This document shows positions 7,561-13,673 of a DNA stretch of 13,673 nucleotides, one piece after another (within the stretch, counting starts at the first letter, position 1; every line of letters begins with the position of its first letter). Below the pieces are notes generated by a model. It was not told where the DNA came from and made no database searches. It was given only the letters and a program-made list of their open reading frames with translations. A program made the translations under genes and the position numbers. Origin of the DNA: DUZB01 sp964407525 (GTDB lineage Bacteria; Desulfobacterota; DSM-4660; Desulfatiglandales; Desulfatiglandaceae); contig CAYOWC010000112.1 in NCBI GenBank assembly GCA_964407525.1, positions 1 through 13,673 on the forward strand. The letters run 5' to 3'.

Positions 7561-7759
7561 TTTTATGTATGACCTAAAAACTGCAATTAGCTTTTAGCTC
7601 TTAGCCGTTAGCTTCAAGGTCTCAATCATTTGCATGATTTTTTCCTGGATTGGGGCTCTCATTTTTTGATGGTACCGTATTGCACCGTAAATGTCTGCTT
7701 TTGTACGGCTAATCGCTAATCGCTAACGGCTAACCGCTATTTTCATCTTTTATGTATGA
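7561..7759. mobile_element. MITE-like insertion with TTAGCNN inverted heptad arrays and 12-bp flanking direct repeat
   Basis: A perfect 12-bp direct repeat, TTTTATGTATGA, occurs at 7561-7572 and 7748-7759 and brackets 175 bp. Near the left end, four heptads of the form TTAGCNN lie in tandem (7587-7614). Near the right end, four full heptads and one partial lie in inverted orientation (7706-7739). The arrays share a 12-bp core, TTAGCCGTTAGC at 7601-7612 and its complement at 7722-7733, so the transcript can fold into a long imperfect hairpin. The right direct repeat contains the DUF503 stop codon. Deleting the insert plus one repeat copy leaves a 27-nt DUF503-rbfA spacer, in keeping with the rest of the operon. 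There is no transposase, so movement would need help in trans. The family is not recognised; the mobile nature is inferred from the duplicated flank. Confidence 0.65.
7594..7662 (-). other. Possible 22-codon small ORF inside the inserted element
   Basis: An ATG at 7660-7662 opens 22 codons (beginning MRAPIQEKIMQMIETLK) that end at a TAA formed by the left heptad array. The frame remains open upstream of the ATG for about 20 more codons (including KADIYGAIRYHQK) without a start. The composition looks protein-like and amphipathic, so it could be the remnant of a larger gene carried by the element. There is no clear ribosome-binding site. It may equally be chance in a short, stop-poor stretch. 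Confidence 0.2.
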
Positions 7760-8040
7760 AAAATATCTACTTTGACATCCACGATCTGTGCGAGCTGAAT
7801 GAGTTCAACAAAATCCATGATATGGTCCAGGGATGAATTTACATGCCGCGTATCGTTTCCCACGGTGCAGATCCCCAGCTCAATTTTCTGCCATTTGTCA
7901 TTAGCGCCTGTCTCGGCCACGGAAACATTGAATTTTGCCTTCAGCCGGTCCACCATGCTCCGTACAACCTTCCGCTTCCCTTTAAGAGAGCGGTTGTCAT
8001 ACAGCATAAAGACGATTTGTAATGTTCCAACCACCATCAT
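7750..8040 (-). CDS. DUF503 family protein (YlxP-like), 96 aa
   Basis: Small cytoplasmic protein of the DUF503 family, often encoded between infB and rbfA. The sequence fits the family: a first strand (GTLQIVFMLYDNRSLKGKRKVV), then a helix (VRSMVDRLKAKFNVSVAE), a middle strand (KIELGICTVGND) and a C-terminal helix and strand. A ferredoxin-like fold is expected. The function is not established; the constant neighbourhood points to ribosome biogenesis or translation. The ATG follows the infB TAA with no gap (TAAATG), so translation is probably coupled. The last three codons and the stop lie at or in the right-hand copy of the 12-bp repeat that flanks the inserted element, so the insertion left the protein end intact. 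Confidence 0.9.
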   Translation of the reverse strand: MMVVGTLQIVFMLYDNRSLKGKRKVVRSMVDRLKAKFNVSVAETGANDKWQKIELGICTVGNDTRHVNSSLDHIMDFVELIQLAQIVDVKVDIFHT

Positions 8041-10980
8041 TTATAATTCGGCTGCAATTTCATCTACTTCATATACTTCGAAAACGTCACCAGGTTTTAC
8101 GTCGTTGAAATTCTCCAGACCGATACCGCATTCATATCCTGACTGCACTTCTTTGGCATCTTCTTTGAAACGACGTAGAGAAGCTATCTTTCCGTCAAAA
8201 ACGACCACATCGTCTCGAAGCAGCCTGATTTTAGATTTTCTGTCGATTTTACCATCTGTTACCTGACACCCGGCTACCGAACCTACCTTGGGAACCTTGA
8301 AGATTTCCTTGATATTTGCGTGCCCGGTTACCCTTTCTTGCAGAACCGGTTCCAGGAGTCCCACCATGGCGAGTCTGATGTCATTGATGGCATTGTAAAT
8401 GACATCATAATATCGGATATCCACCTTTTCTTTTTCTGCCAGTGCGGCAACCCTTGGATTTGCTCTGACGTTAAATCCTATGATAATTGCGCCCGAGGCC
8501 GTGGCGAGCATGACATCCGACTCGGCAATGGCGCCTGTTGCAGAATGGATAATATTGAGCTTGATGGCTTCAGTACTTTGTTTGGTGAGTGATTCGGCTA
8601 AGGCTTCAGCGGACCCCTGTACGTCGGCTTTCAAAACAATGTTGAGTTCTTTTACCTCTCCTTCTTTTATTCTTTCAAAAAGTTCGTCAAGGCTCACAAC
8701 CCCTTGCTTCCCGGGATCCTGTTTTTTGCTTTTCTCTTTCCTGTGTTCCATGATCTGTTTTGCGGTTTTTTCATCTTTCACAACCATGAAATTATCGCCT
8801 GCCATAGGGACCCCTGATATCCCATAAAGAGCTACCGGGACGGAAGGTTCGGCTATCTGAATCCTTCTTCCCCGGTGATCAAGCATGGCTCTTACCTTGC
8901 CGTGATGTTCTCCGCAGACAAAATGATCTCCCTTGTGAAGAGAACCATCCTTAACAAGGATGGTGGCCACGGGGCCTTTGCTTTTGTCCAGCTCCGCTTC
9001 AACGACGGTTCCACTGGCTTGTTTATTGGGATTGCCTCGCAATTCGAGAATTTCGGCCTGAAGGGAAATTAATCCCAGGAGATCCTCTATTCCTTCCCCT
9101 GTTTTCGCCGAGATATGGCCATAAAGGGTCTCTCCTCCCCACTCTTCAGGGGCAAGGTCCAGCTCTGCAAGTTCTCTCTTCACTCTTTCCGGATCGGCGT
9201 CAGGTTTGTCAATTTTGTTTACGGCCACAACAAGTGGTATTCCTGCAGCCCTTGCATGATTAATGGCTTCTTTGGTCTGGGGCATAACGCCATCCTCAGC
9301 GGCTACCACCAGAACAATAAGGTCAGTGATTTTGGCGCCTCTTGCCCTCATTGCTGTAAAAGCGGCATGGCCGGGGGTATCCAGGAAAACAATATCTCCC
9401 CCTTCCATTTTCACGTAATACGCACCGATGTGTTGTGTGATTCCGCCTGATTCTCCTCCTATGATGTTTGAATTGCGAATATAATCCAGAAGAGAAGTTT
9501 TTCCATGATCAACGTGGCCCATAATGGTAACGACCGGGGGTCTGGGTACCAGGTCTTCCTGGCGATCTTCCGTTTCCGGGAAGTAGTCCCCCTCCTCGAA
9601 GGTATCCAGTTCAAGCTCAAATCCAAGTACATCGGCAACAACCGACGCCGTATCAAAGTCTATGGACTGGGTAATATTCACCATCGTACCCAGCTCCATT
9701 AACCTTTTTATCAAGTCGGTTGCTTTTGTGCCCATGGCCTTTGCCAGTTCCGGGATCGTAACGAATTCCTGTACTTTAATTTTTCGCTTCAAGGCCTTGG
9801 GCGTTGTTATTTCAGTTTGTTTCAGTTTTCTTACAACCTCCCTGCCTTTCTTTCGCCCTTTGCCTTTCCCTCTGGATTTCTTAGATTTTCCTCCATAAAG
9901 GTCAGATCGTTCATAGACTTCTTTCTTCCGGCGTTTGAACCCCGTGTCGGACGGACTGGCATCGGCTCCCGGTTTCCTTTTCCCTTTCTTCCTGGACGGA
10001 GGTTTGTCCGGGTTTATGATCAAGGGGGCCTTTTTCTCCAAACCCTTTGCCATTCCAGGAGGCGGCATTCTTTTTCCGGCCGCCGGGGGAGTTCTTTTCG
10101 CTGGTTTAGCAGGAGTCTTTTTAGCTTCTGCAGATGCAATTTTTCTTGCCAGCGCTTCCTTCTCCTGGCGTGCCAGTAAATCTTTCAAAGGGCCTTCTTC
10201 AGGCCGTTTTATGATTCGCGCAGGCATGGCAACTTTCTTTTTCTTGCCTTTTTTGGACTTCTGTTTTGGTTTTTTAACGGTTTCGGGCGTCTTTTCATCC
10301 GTCAAATCCTGTCCTTTTTTTTCCGTTTCGGCGACGGGTTCTTCTTTCGGCGATTTGGATTGCTTCAGGGTTTCTTCTTCAATGGGATCCTTGGTCGACT
10401 CTTCTTTTTCTGACTCTTCAAAATGAGGGGGTGTTTCCAATTCTGGTTCAATTTGACCTTTTTCGGATGGAATCTCCTCTTCCGTTTTTTCTGCTTCGAT
10501 CGATTCCGATGGAATCTGTTCTTCTGGTAGAGTTTCTTCGGTTGGGGGTTCTTCAGAAACAGTTTCTTCGGTTGGGGGTTCTTCAGAAACAGTTTCTTCG
10601 GAAGACTTCTCCTGGGGGAGTTCTTCTACAGGTTCTTCAGGAGAAATACTCTCTTCGGGCTCCATGTCTTCCTTCGGAGGCTCTACTTCCAACTCTTCCA
10701 CAGAATCTATCTTAGCTTCCTCTTCGGGCATTTCAGGAGGTGGCTGTTCGACTTTAATAACTTTCTTTCTTCTTCGAATTACCGTAGACTTTATCCTCTT
10801 CTCTTCAACTACCTGGGAAACCATGCCCGACACTATTTTTCTCGCTTTGGCGATGGACGCCTCGTCAAGGGTACCCATGTAATTCTTTATAATCATACCA
10901 CCGGCATTGAGTTTATCCACCAGCTCCTTACTTTCCATATCGAGTTCTCGTGCTAATTCGTAAACTCTGACCTTAGCCAT
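8041..10980 (-). CDS. infB: Translation initiation factor IF-2, 979 aa
   Basis: GTPase that brings initiator tRNA to the 30S subunit and promotes subunit joining. Layout: a first IF2_N module (about 1-55); an acidic Glu/Pro/Ser/Thr-rich linker (about 75-235); a Lys/Arg/Pro-rich stretch (about 245-390); a second IF2_N module (about 390-460); the GTPase domain with GHVDHGKT (488-495), DTPGH (534-538), NKID (588-591) and SAKTGEG (from 624); then domains II, III and the C-terminal tRNA-binding domain ending at 979. All GTPase motifs are intact. Length exceeds the 890 aa of E. coli because of the linker. GGGGGA lies 4 nt before the ATG at 10978-10980. Internal starts producing shorter isoforms, known in some bacteria, cannot be judged here. 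Confidence 0.98.
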   Translation of the reverse strand: MAKVRVYELARELDMESKELVDKLNAGGMIIKNYMGTLDEASIAKARKIVSGMVSQVVEEKRIKSTVIRRRKKVIKVEQPPPEMPEEEAKIDSVEELEVEPPKEDMEPEESISPEEPVEELPQEKSSEETVSEEPPTEETVSEEPPTEETLPEEQIPSESIEAEKTEEEIPSEKGQIEPELETPPHFEESEKEESTKDPIEEETLKQSKSPKEEPVAETEKKGQDLTDEKTPETVKKPKQKSKKGKKKKVAMPARIIKRPEEGPLKDLLARQEKEALARKIASAEAKKTPAKPAKRTPPAAGKRMPPPGMAKGLEKKAPLIINPDKPPSRKKGKRKPGADASPSDTGFKRRKKEVYERSDLYGGKSKKSRGKGKGRKKGREVVRKLKQTEITTPKALKRKIKVQEFVTIPELAKAMGTKATDLIKRLMELGTMVNITQSIDFDTASVVADVLGFELELDTFEEGDYFPETEDRQEDLVPRPPVVTIMGHVDHGKTSLLDYIRNSNIIGGESGGITQHIGAYYVKMEGGDIVFLDTPGHAAFTAMRARGAKITDLIVLVVAAEDGVMPQTKEAINHARAAGIPLVVAVNKIDKPDADPERVKRELAELDLAPEEWGGETLYGHISAKTGEGIEDLLGLISLQAEILELRGNPNKQASGTVVEAELDKSKGPVATILVKDGSLHKGDHFVCGEHHGKVRAMLDHRGRRIQIAEPSVPVALYGISGVPMAGDNFMVVKDEKTAKQIMEHRKEKSKKQDPGKQGVVSLDELFERIKEGEVKELNIVLKADVQGSAEALAESLTKQSTEAIKLNIIHSATGAIAESDVMLATASGAIIIGFNVRANPRVAALAEKEKVDIRYYDVIYNAINDIRLAMVGLLEPVLQERVTGHANIKEIFKVPKVGSVAGCQVTDGKIDRKSKIRLLRDDVVVFDGKIASLRRFKEDAKEVQSGYECGIGLENFNDVKPGDVFEVYEVDEIAAEL
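10531..10600. repeat. 30-bp perfect tandem repeat in the infB linker
   Basis: The 30-bp unit at 10531-10560 is repeated without mismatch at 10561-10590, and its first 10 bases recur at 10591-10600. It is a multiple of three, so it duplicates ten residues (the SEEPPTEETV type) in the acidic linker of IF2 at about residues 127-150. Perfect identity at the DNA level, including third codon positions, suggests a recent duplication or slippage-prone site where copy number may vary between strains. Confidence 0.9.
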
Positions 10981-11079
10981 AAATTCCCCCAGAAGTTATT
11001 GAAATTATATCGTGTCTATCCAAAAATAGGATTTTCGTGCCATGGGTGATTTCTGGATGAGCACTTCCTGCAACCCTGA

Positions 11080-11370
11080 TCACCTGCATTTGTCATTGAG
11101 AATGAAGCCTTGAGATGGCGACAGGTCCGGATGAATAGAAAACCGGCCTTTCTTTTTAAACGCTCTGTTGAGTCTGCCGCCATGGTACAGACTGTCGATA
11201 CACGTTTTTGCAGGGCACACATAAGCGCCCCGGCCGTTTCTATTTCCGTGATCGTCCCGTATCACCATTTGCTCATTGTTGAGAACCAGTTTTATCAGAT
11301 TGTTTTTTTCTTTTTTGGATCTGCAACAGATACAGGTTCTTATGGGTAGATGGCTCCTGTTTTTACCCAT
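11080..11370 (-). CDS. ylxR: YlxR family (DUF448) nucleic-acid-binding protein, 96 aa
   Basis: Small basic protein normally encoded between nusA and infB. Diagnostic parts are RTCICCRSKKEKNNLIKL near the N-terminus (Cys13, Cys15, Cys16), the GRGAYVCPAKTC block in the middle and a basic LNRAFKKKGRF segment. Family members are thought to bind RNA or DNA; a nucleoid-associated or RNase P-related role has been proposed for some. I use the ATG at 11368-11370, which overlaps the last codons of nusA by 8 nt; a TTG directly before it is possible. The last 16 or so residues past the basic segment look less conserved. A 99-nt gap separates it from infB. Confidence 0.9.
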   Translation of the reverse strand: MGKNRSHLPIRTCICCRSKKEKNNLIKLVLNNEQMVIRDDHGNRNGRGAYVCPAKTCIDSLYHGGRLNRAFKKKGRFSIHPDLSPSQGFILNDKCR

Positions 11371-12838
11371 CAAGATCGTTTTCAGCGATGGAATCCTTAC
11401 CCTTATCGGTTTTCATGTCCACGACGTCCGGAACCATGTTCTCCGTGTCGTGTTCGATATCCTCTGTGCCCGTCTCGACATCTTCGGCATTCGGTTTTAC
11501 GTTCTCGATATCTTCGACATCTTCGATATCGGGTTCGATAGACTGGGTGTCAGATTCATCAGGAATTTCGTCTGACTCCGGCGAATCTTCCTCTGCTTGA
11601 TCCATGTTCTTCATGAAATTATCGGCGTTTCGAATCAGTTCTTCGGCATCCTCTTGAGGCAAATCGGAAATAGATTCCAGGTCGCTCAACGTTGCGGAAG
11701 CGAGGTCACTTGCCGATTTTATATCGATTTCATAGAGCTGCGTCGCCAGTTTTTCCCCTACGCCTTCCAAATCGGTCAACGATCTGTAGCCGTCCTTGAG
11801 GGCATCATTATATTTTGTTTCTCCAACCACATCCAGTCGCCACCCTGTTAATCGGGAGGCAAGCCGAACATTCTGTCCTCTTTTCCCGATGGCAAGGGAG
11901 AGTTGATCATCCTGGACGACCACTTCCATGCTGTGGTTGTCTTCATCAACAATGACCCTTGTGATTTCTGCAGGGGCCAGGGCATTGCAGATGAACTTGG
12001 CGGCATCCGGATCCCAGGGGACAATATCAATTTTTTCTCCTCGAAGTTCCTGCACTACAGCCTGGACCCGTCGACCTTTCATCCCGACACAGGCTCCCAC
12101 CGGATCCACGTCGGGATCTTTTGAGGTTACCGCTATTTTTGCCCTGGCTCCCGGCTCTCTTGCGACCTGCATGACCTGAACGATTCCTTCAGAAATTTCA
12201 GGGACTTCGTTTTCAAAAAGAATAGAAAGTAGATTGGGATGGGTTCTCGAAAGAATGATCTGGGGGCCGCGACTGAACTGTCTGATATCCAGAATAAAGG
12301 CTCTGATTCTGTCGCCCTGTTTGTAGTTCTCTCTCGGGATCTGCTCTCTGTGCGCCAATTCCGCTTCAGCTCGCCCCAGGTTTACAATGATAGAGCCTCG
12401 TTCGAATCTTTGAACGATACCATTAATGACCTCTCCGCGCCTGTCCTTGAAATCACCGTACACCATATCTCTTTCGGCATCTTTCAGGCGCTGCATAATA
12501 ACCTGTTTGGCGGACTGGGCAGCAATCCTTCCAAACGAGTCCGTATCCATTTTCATGCCGAGGCTGTCTCCCACCTCTGATTCGGGGTCGAGTTCTCTTG
12601 CCTCTTCAAGAGAAACCTGGAGGTGCTCATTTACAACCCCATCCACGACTTCTTTGAATTCAAAAGCCTCAACCTCGCCTATCTCCTCATTGTAATTGAC
12701 CTCAAGGTCGTATTCCATTCCGTATTTCTTGCGAGCCGCAGCCTGTACCGCCTCTTCGAGACCTTTGATCAGAACGCCTCGGTCAACGCCTTTTTCCCTG
12801 CAGATCTGATCAATAATCCTCTTTAATTCGGATTCCAT
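11363..12838 (-). CDS. nusA: Transcription termination/antitermination factor NusA, 491 aa
   Basis: Binds RNA polymerase and nascent RNA, affecting pausing, termination and antitermination. Domains in order: N-terminal polymerase-binding domain (about 1-125), S1 domain (about 132-200, beginning GEVINGIVQRFERGSIIVNLG), two KH domains (about 205-345, with VGMKGRRVQAV and IGKRGQNVRLA), a helix-hairpin-helix-like repeat (about 355-405, LTDLEGVGEKLATQL), then an unusual tail. The last 83 residues hold 32 Asp/Glu and only five Lys, with short repeated patterns such as EDVEDIE. In E. coli NusA, acidic repeat domains mask RNA binding until polymerase is engaged; this tail might do something similar, which is inference. 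GGAG lies 9 nt before the ATG. A 28-nt gap follows rimP. Confidence 0.97.
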   Translation of the reverse strand: MESELKRIIDQICREKGVDRGVLIKGLEEAVQAAARKKYGMEYDLEVNYNEEIGEVEAFEFKEVVDGVVNEHLQVSLEEARELDPESEVGDSLGMKMDTDSFGRIAAQSAKQVIMQRLKDAERDMVYGDFKDRRGEVINGIVQRFERGSIIVNLGRAEAELAHREQIPRENYKQGDRIRAFILDIRQFSRGPQIILSRTHPNLLSILFENEVPEISEGIVQVMQVAREPGARAKIAVTSKDPDVDPVGACVGMKGRRVQAVVQELRGEKIDIVPWDPDAAKFICNALAPAEITRVIVDEDNHSMEVVVQDDQLSLAIGKRGQNVRLASRLTGWRLDVVGETKYNDALKDGYRSLTDLEGVGEKLATQLYEIDIKSASDLASATLSDLESISDLPQEDAEELIRNADNFMKNMDQAEEDSPESDEIPDESDTQSIEPDIEDVEDIENVKPNAEDVETGTEDIEHDTENMVPDVVDMKTDKGKDSIAENDLDG

Positions 12839-12866
12839 TCAGTTTTGCTCCGCCAAAAAGTTGAAA

Positions 12867-13343
12867 TCATTCACTGTCAAATTCGTATACCAGGTTTGCC
12901 TTTTTTAAATCCATCAGAGAAAGCTGGACCTGACTGTTTCCCAGATCCATGAGAAGAGTTCCCTCCTCGAAAGACAGCAGCTCTCCCTCGAAATTTCGCC
13001 TTTTGTCAATAGGTGATACTGTTTTCAAGCGCACTTTTTTTCCAACGGCCTTCACGAAATCCTTCTCTTTTTTGAGCCGTCTATTGAGCCCCGGTGAAGA
13101 GACTTCAAGAACATACCTGCCTGAAAGGGTATCGTTAATCTCAATGAGGTCCCCTATCTCTCTGCTCACAGCCGCGCAATCGTCTACGATAACCCCACCC
13201 GGTTTATCAATGGTGACCCTGAGAATCGGCCTGCCCCGTTCTGTAACGTACTCCACATCCACGAGTTCAAGGTCCAATTCATCAAGAACCGGTTCAATAA
13301 GATGAGATACTTCCTCTGCCGCCGTGCCGTGAATATCCGGCAT
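12867..13343 (-). CDS. rimP: Ribosome maturation factor RimP, 158 aa
   Basis: Cytoplasmic factor for 30S subunit maturation. The N-terminal domain (about 1-85) shows LELVDVEYVTERGRPILRV and the middle motif YVLEVSSPGLNRRL that marks the family; the C-terminal SH3-like domain (about 95-155) follows with the GELLSFEEGTLLMD strands. Length is normal. AGGAGA lies 8 nt before the ATG at 13341-13343, a strong ribosome site. It is the first protein gene of the block and is separated from the tRNA-Gly by a structured leader with a terminator. Confidence 0.96.
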   Translation of the reverse strand: MPDIHGTAAEEVSHLIEPVLDELDLELVDVEYVTERGRPILRVTIDKPGGVIVDDCAAVSREIGDLIEINDTLSGRYVLEVSSPGLNRRLKKEKDFVKAVGKKVRLKTVSPIDKRRNFEGELLSFEEGTLLMDLGNSQVQLSLMDLKKANLVYEFDSE

Positions 13344-13362
13344 GAAAATATTCTCCTTTGTT

Positions 13363-13379
13363 CAGAGGGCAAGCCCCTG
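13363..13379 (-). promoter_or_regulatory. Small hairpin just upstream of the rimP ribosome site
   Basis: On the minus strand CAGGGG (13379-13374) can pair with CCTCTG (13368-13363), with one G-U pair and the 5-nt loop CTTGC. It ends 6 nt before AGGAGA. It has no T-run. It could stabilise the mRNA end released after processing or influence initiation; nothing in the sequence decides this. Confidence 0.3.
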
Positions 13380-13417
13380 ATTACATCGTCCAGCGTTTTG
13401 CATGGAGTCCGTAGTCC

Positions 13418-13449
13418 AAAAATAAAAAAAAGCGGACCATGGGCCCGCT
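13418..13449 (-). terminator. Rho-independent terminator between tRNA-Gly and rimP
   Basis: Minus strand AGCGGGCC (13449-13442), loop CAT, GGTCCGCT (13438-13431) gives an 8-bp stem with one G-U pair, followed directly by eight T, an A and five more T (13430-13417). This is a strong intrinsic terminator. It may end the tRNA transcript, with rimP read from its own promoter, or act as an attenuator controlling read-through into the rimP operon. No good promoter was recognised between it and rimP, which favours partial read-through. Confidence 0.8.
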
Positions 13450-13619
13450 CCACCTTTGCGAACTGAATTGTTAAGCGCTTTCGCTACATAAGCACCTTAC
13501 ATAGTACGACCAGGAAACTTAGACAACCTGTGCCGTATCCGCAATCCGAAGTAAATTAGCCGGCCAGGCCGACTAACAACCTCAAAGAGGGGTGGTTGGG
13601 CTGAAAACTAAGTAAAACA
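13450..13619 (-). promoter_or_regulatory. Structured RNA spacer downstream of tRNA-Gly (rimP leader)
   Basis: The 170 nt hold no credible ORF. On the minus strand there is a strong hairpin TTAGTCGG-CCTGG-CCGGCTAA (13576-13556, 8 bp with one U-G), followed only by TTTAC, so it is at most a weak terminator. Just before it CAACC and GGTTG can close a second stem enclosing CCTC-TTT-GAGG as an alternative. A promoter-like pair TTGTCT - 17 nt - TATGTA appears around 13530-13502, matching consensus poorly. The 10 nt before and into the terminator stem are complementary to the tRNA 3' end. Confidence 0.35.
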
Positions 13620-13673
13620 TGGAGCGGGCAACGGGGTTCGAACCCGCGACACCAAGCTTGGGAAGCTTGTACT
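13620..13673 (-). tRNA. tRNA-Gly(CCC), 5' part beyond the window
   Basis: The minus strand from the right edge reads the last D-stem bases, then anticodon stem CAAGC/GCTTG around the loop TTCCCAA (anticodon CCC, decoding GGG), a 5-nt variable loop GTGTC, T-stem GCGGG/CCCGT with loop TTCGAAC, the 3' acceptor strand TGCCCGC, discriminator T73 and an encoded CCA (13622-13620). U73 is the expected discriminator for bacterial tRNA-Gly. About 22 nt of the 5' half are outside the window. A tRNA gene upstream of rimP-nusA recalls metY upstream of rimP-nusA in E. coli. Confidence 0.93.

Noticed and set aside
7621..7645. Plus-strand terminator AATCAT-TTGC-ATGATT followed by T
   Set aside because: The stem is AT-rich and weak, and no plus-strand transcript leads to it; it lies inside the inserted element.
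9935..10426. 163-codon plus-strand open frame rich in Phe and Ser
   Set aside because: It is antisense to the low-complexity linker of infB; the repeats of Lys and Glu codons give Phe and Ser runs on the other strand.
10980..11079. Internal promoter before infB with a perfect TATAAT (complement of 11004-11009)
   Set aside because: No acceptable -35 sequence lies 16-18 nt upstream, so the match is probably chance in an AT-rich gap; the gap also has only a 4-bp ATCC/GGAT hairpin.
13418..13619. Glycine T-box riboswitch in the rimP leader
   Set aside because: GGTGGAGC resembles the T-box core and pairs with the tRNA end, but no stem I, specifier loop or standard antiterminator was found, and the downstream gene is not an aminoacyl-tRNA synthetase or amino-acid gene.
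13418..13619. tmRNA, 6S or SRP RNA
   Set aside because: No tag reading frame, no tRNA-like end beyond the real tRNA-Gly, and none of the conserved SRP or 6S features were seen.

Overview
The window carries one long minus-strand block of information-processing genes and reads like a bacterial chromosome core region. In transcription order (right to left) it holds the 3' part of a tRNA-Gly(CCC), a structured leader with a Rho-independent terminator, then rimP, nusA, a ylxR-type gene, infB, a DUF503 (YlxP-like) gene, rbfA, an nrnA-type DHH/DHHA1 phosphoesterase gene, truB, rpsO, pnp, an M16 zinc peptidase gene and dut. After a terminator that overlaps the dut stop codon comes the truncated start of a metallo-beta-lactamase-fold gene of the YycJ/WalJ type. 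No convincing plus-strand gene was found. The order nusA-ylxR-infB-DUF503-rbfA-nrnA-truB-rpsO-pnp-M16-dut and the long IF2 with an acidic/basic linker suggest a Desulfobacterota (former Deltaproteobacteria) chromosome. That placement rests on gene order from memory and is an inference.

Right part (about 13673-10980): the tRNA and its 3' flank are followed by a 276-nt leader with several hairpins and a terminator about 75 nt before rimP. rimP (30S maturation), nusA (transcription elongation/antitermination, here with a very acidic tail), ylxR and infB follow with short gaps or overlaps. infB is long (979 codons) because of a low-complexity linker that contains a perfect 30-bp tandem duplication.

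Middle part (about 8040-4575): the DUF503 gene abuts infB. Between it and rbfA sits an insertion of about 175 bp flanked by a perfect 12-bp direct repeat (7561-7572 and 7748-7759). It carries inverted arrays of a TTAGCNN heptad near its two ends, so it looks like a small non-autonomous mobile element inside an essential operon. Removing it together with one repeat copy restores a 27-nt DUF503-rbfA spacing. rbfA and nrnA overlap, nrnA and truB abut or overlap, and rpsO and pnp each have a hairpin-rich upstream region.

Left part (4574-1): pnp overlaps the M16 peptidase gene by 11 nt, dut follows, and transcription probably ends at the dut stop codon. The metallo-beta-lactamase gene beyond it lacks a normal start codon where the family normally begins (ATA is found there). 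Together the genes cover ribosome maturation, initiation, elongation control, RNA modification and RNA turnover, plus dUTP clearance and a processing peptidase.

The most unusual items are the heptad-repeat insertion, the dut stop/terminator overlap, the complementarity between the tRNA-Gly 3' end and the rimP-leader terminator, and the missing start codon of the metallo-beta-lactamase gene.
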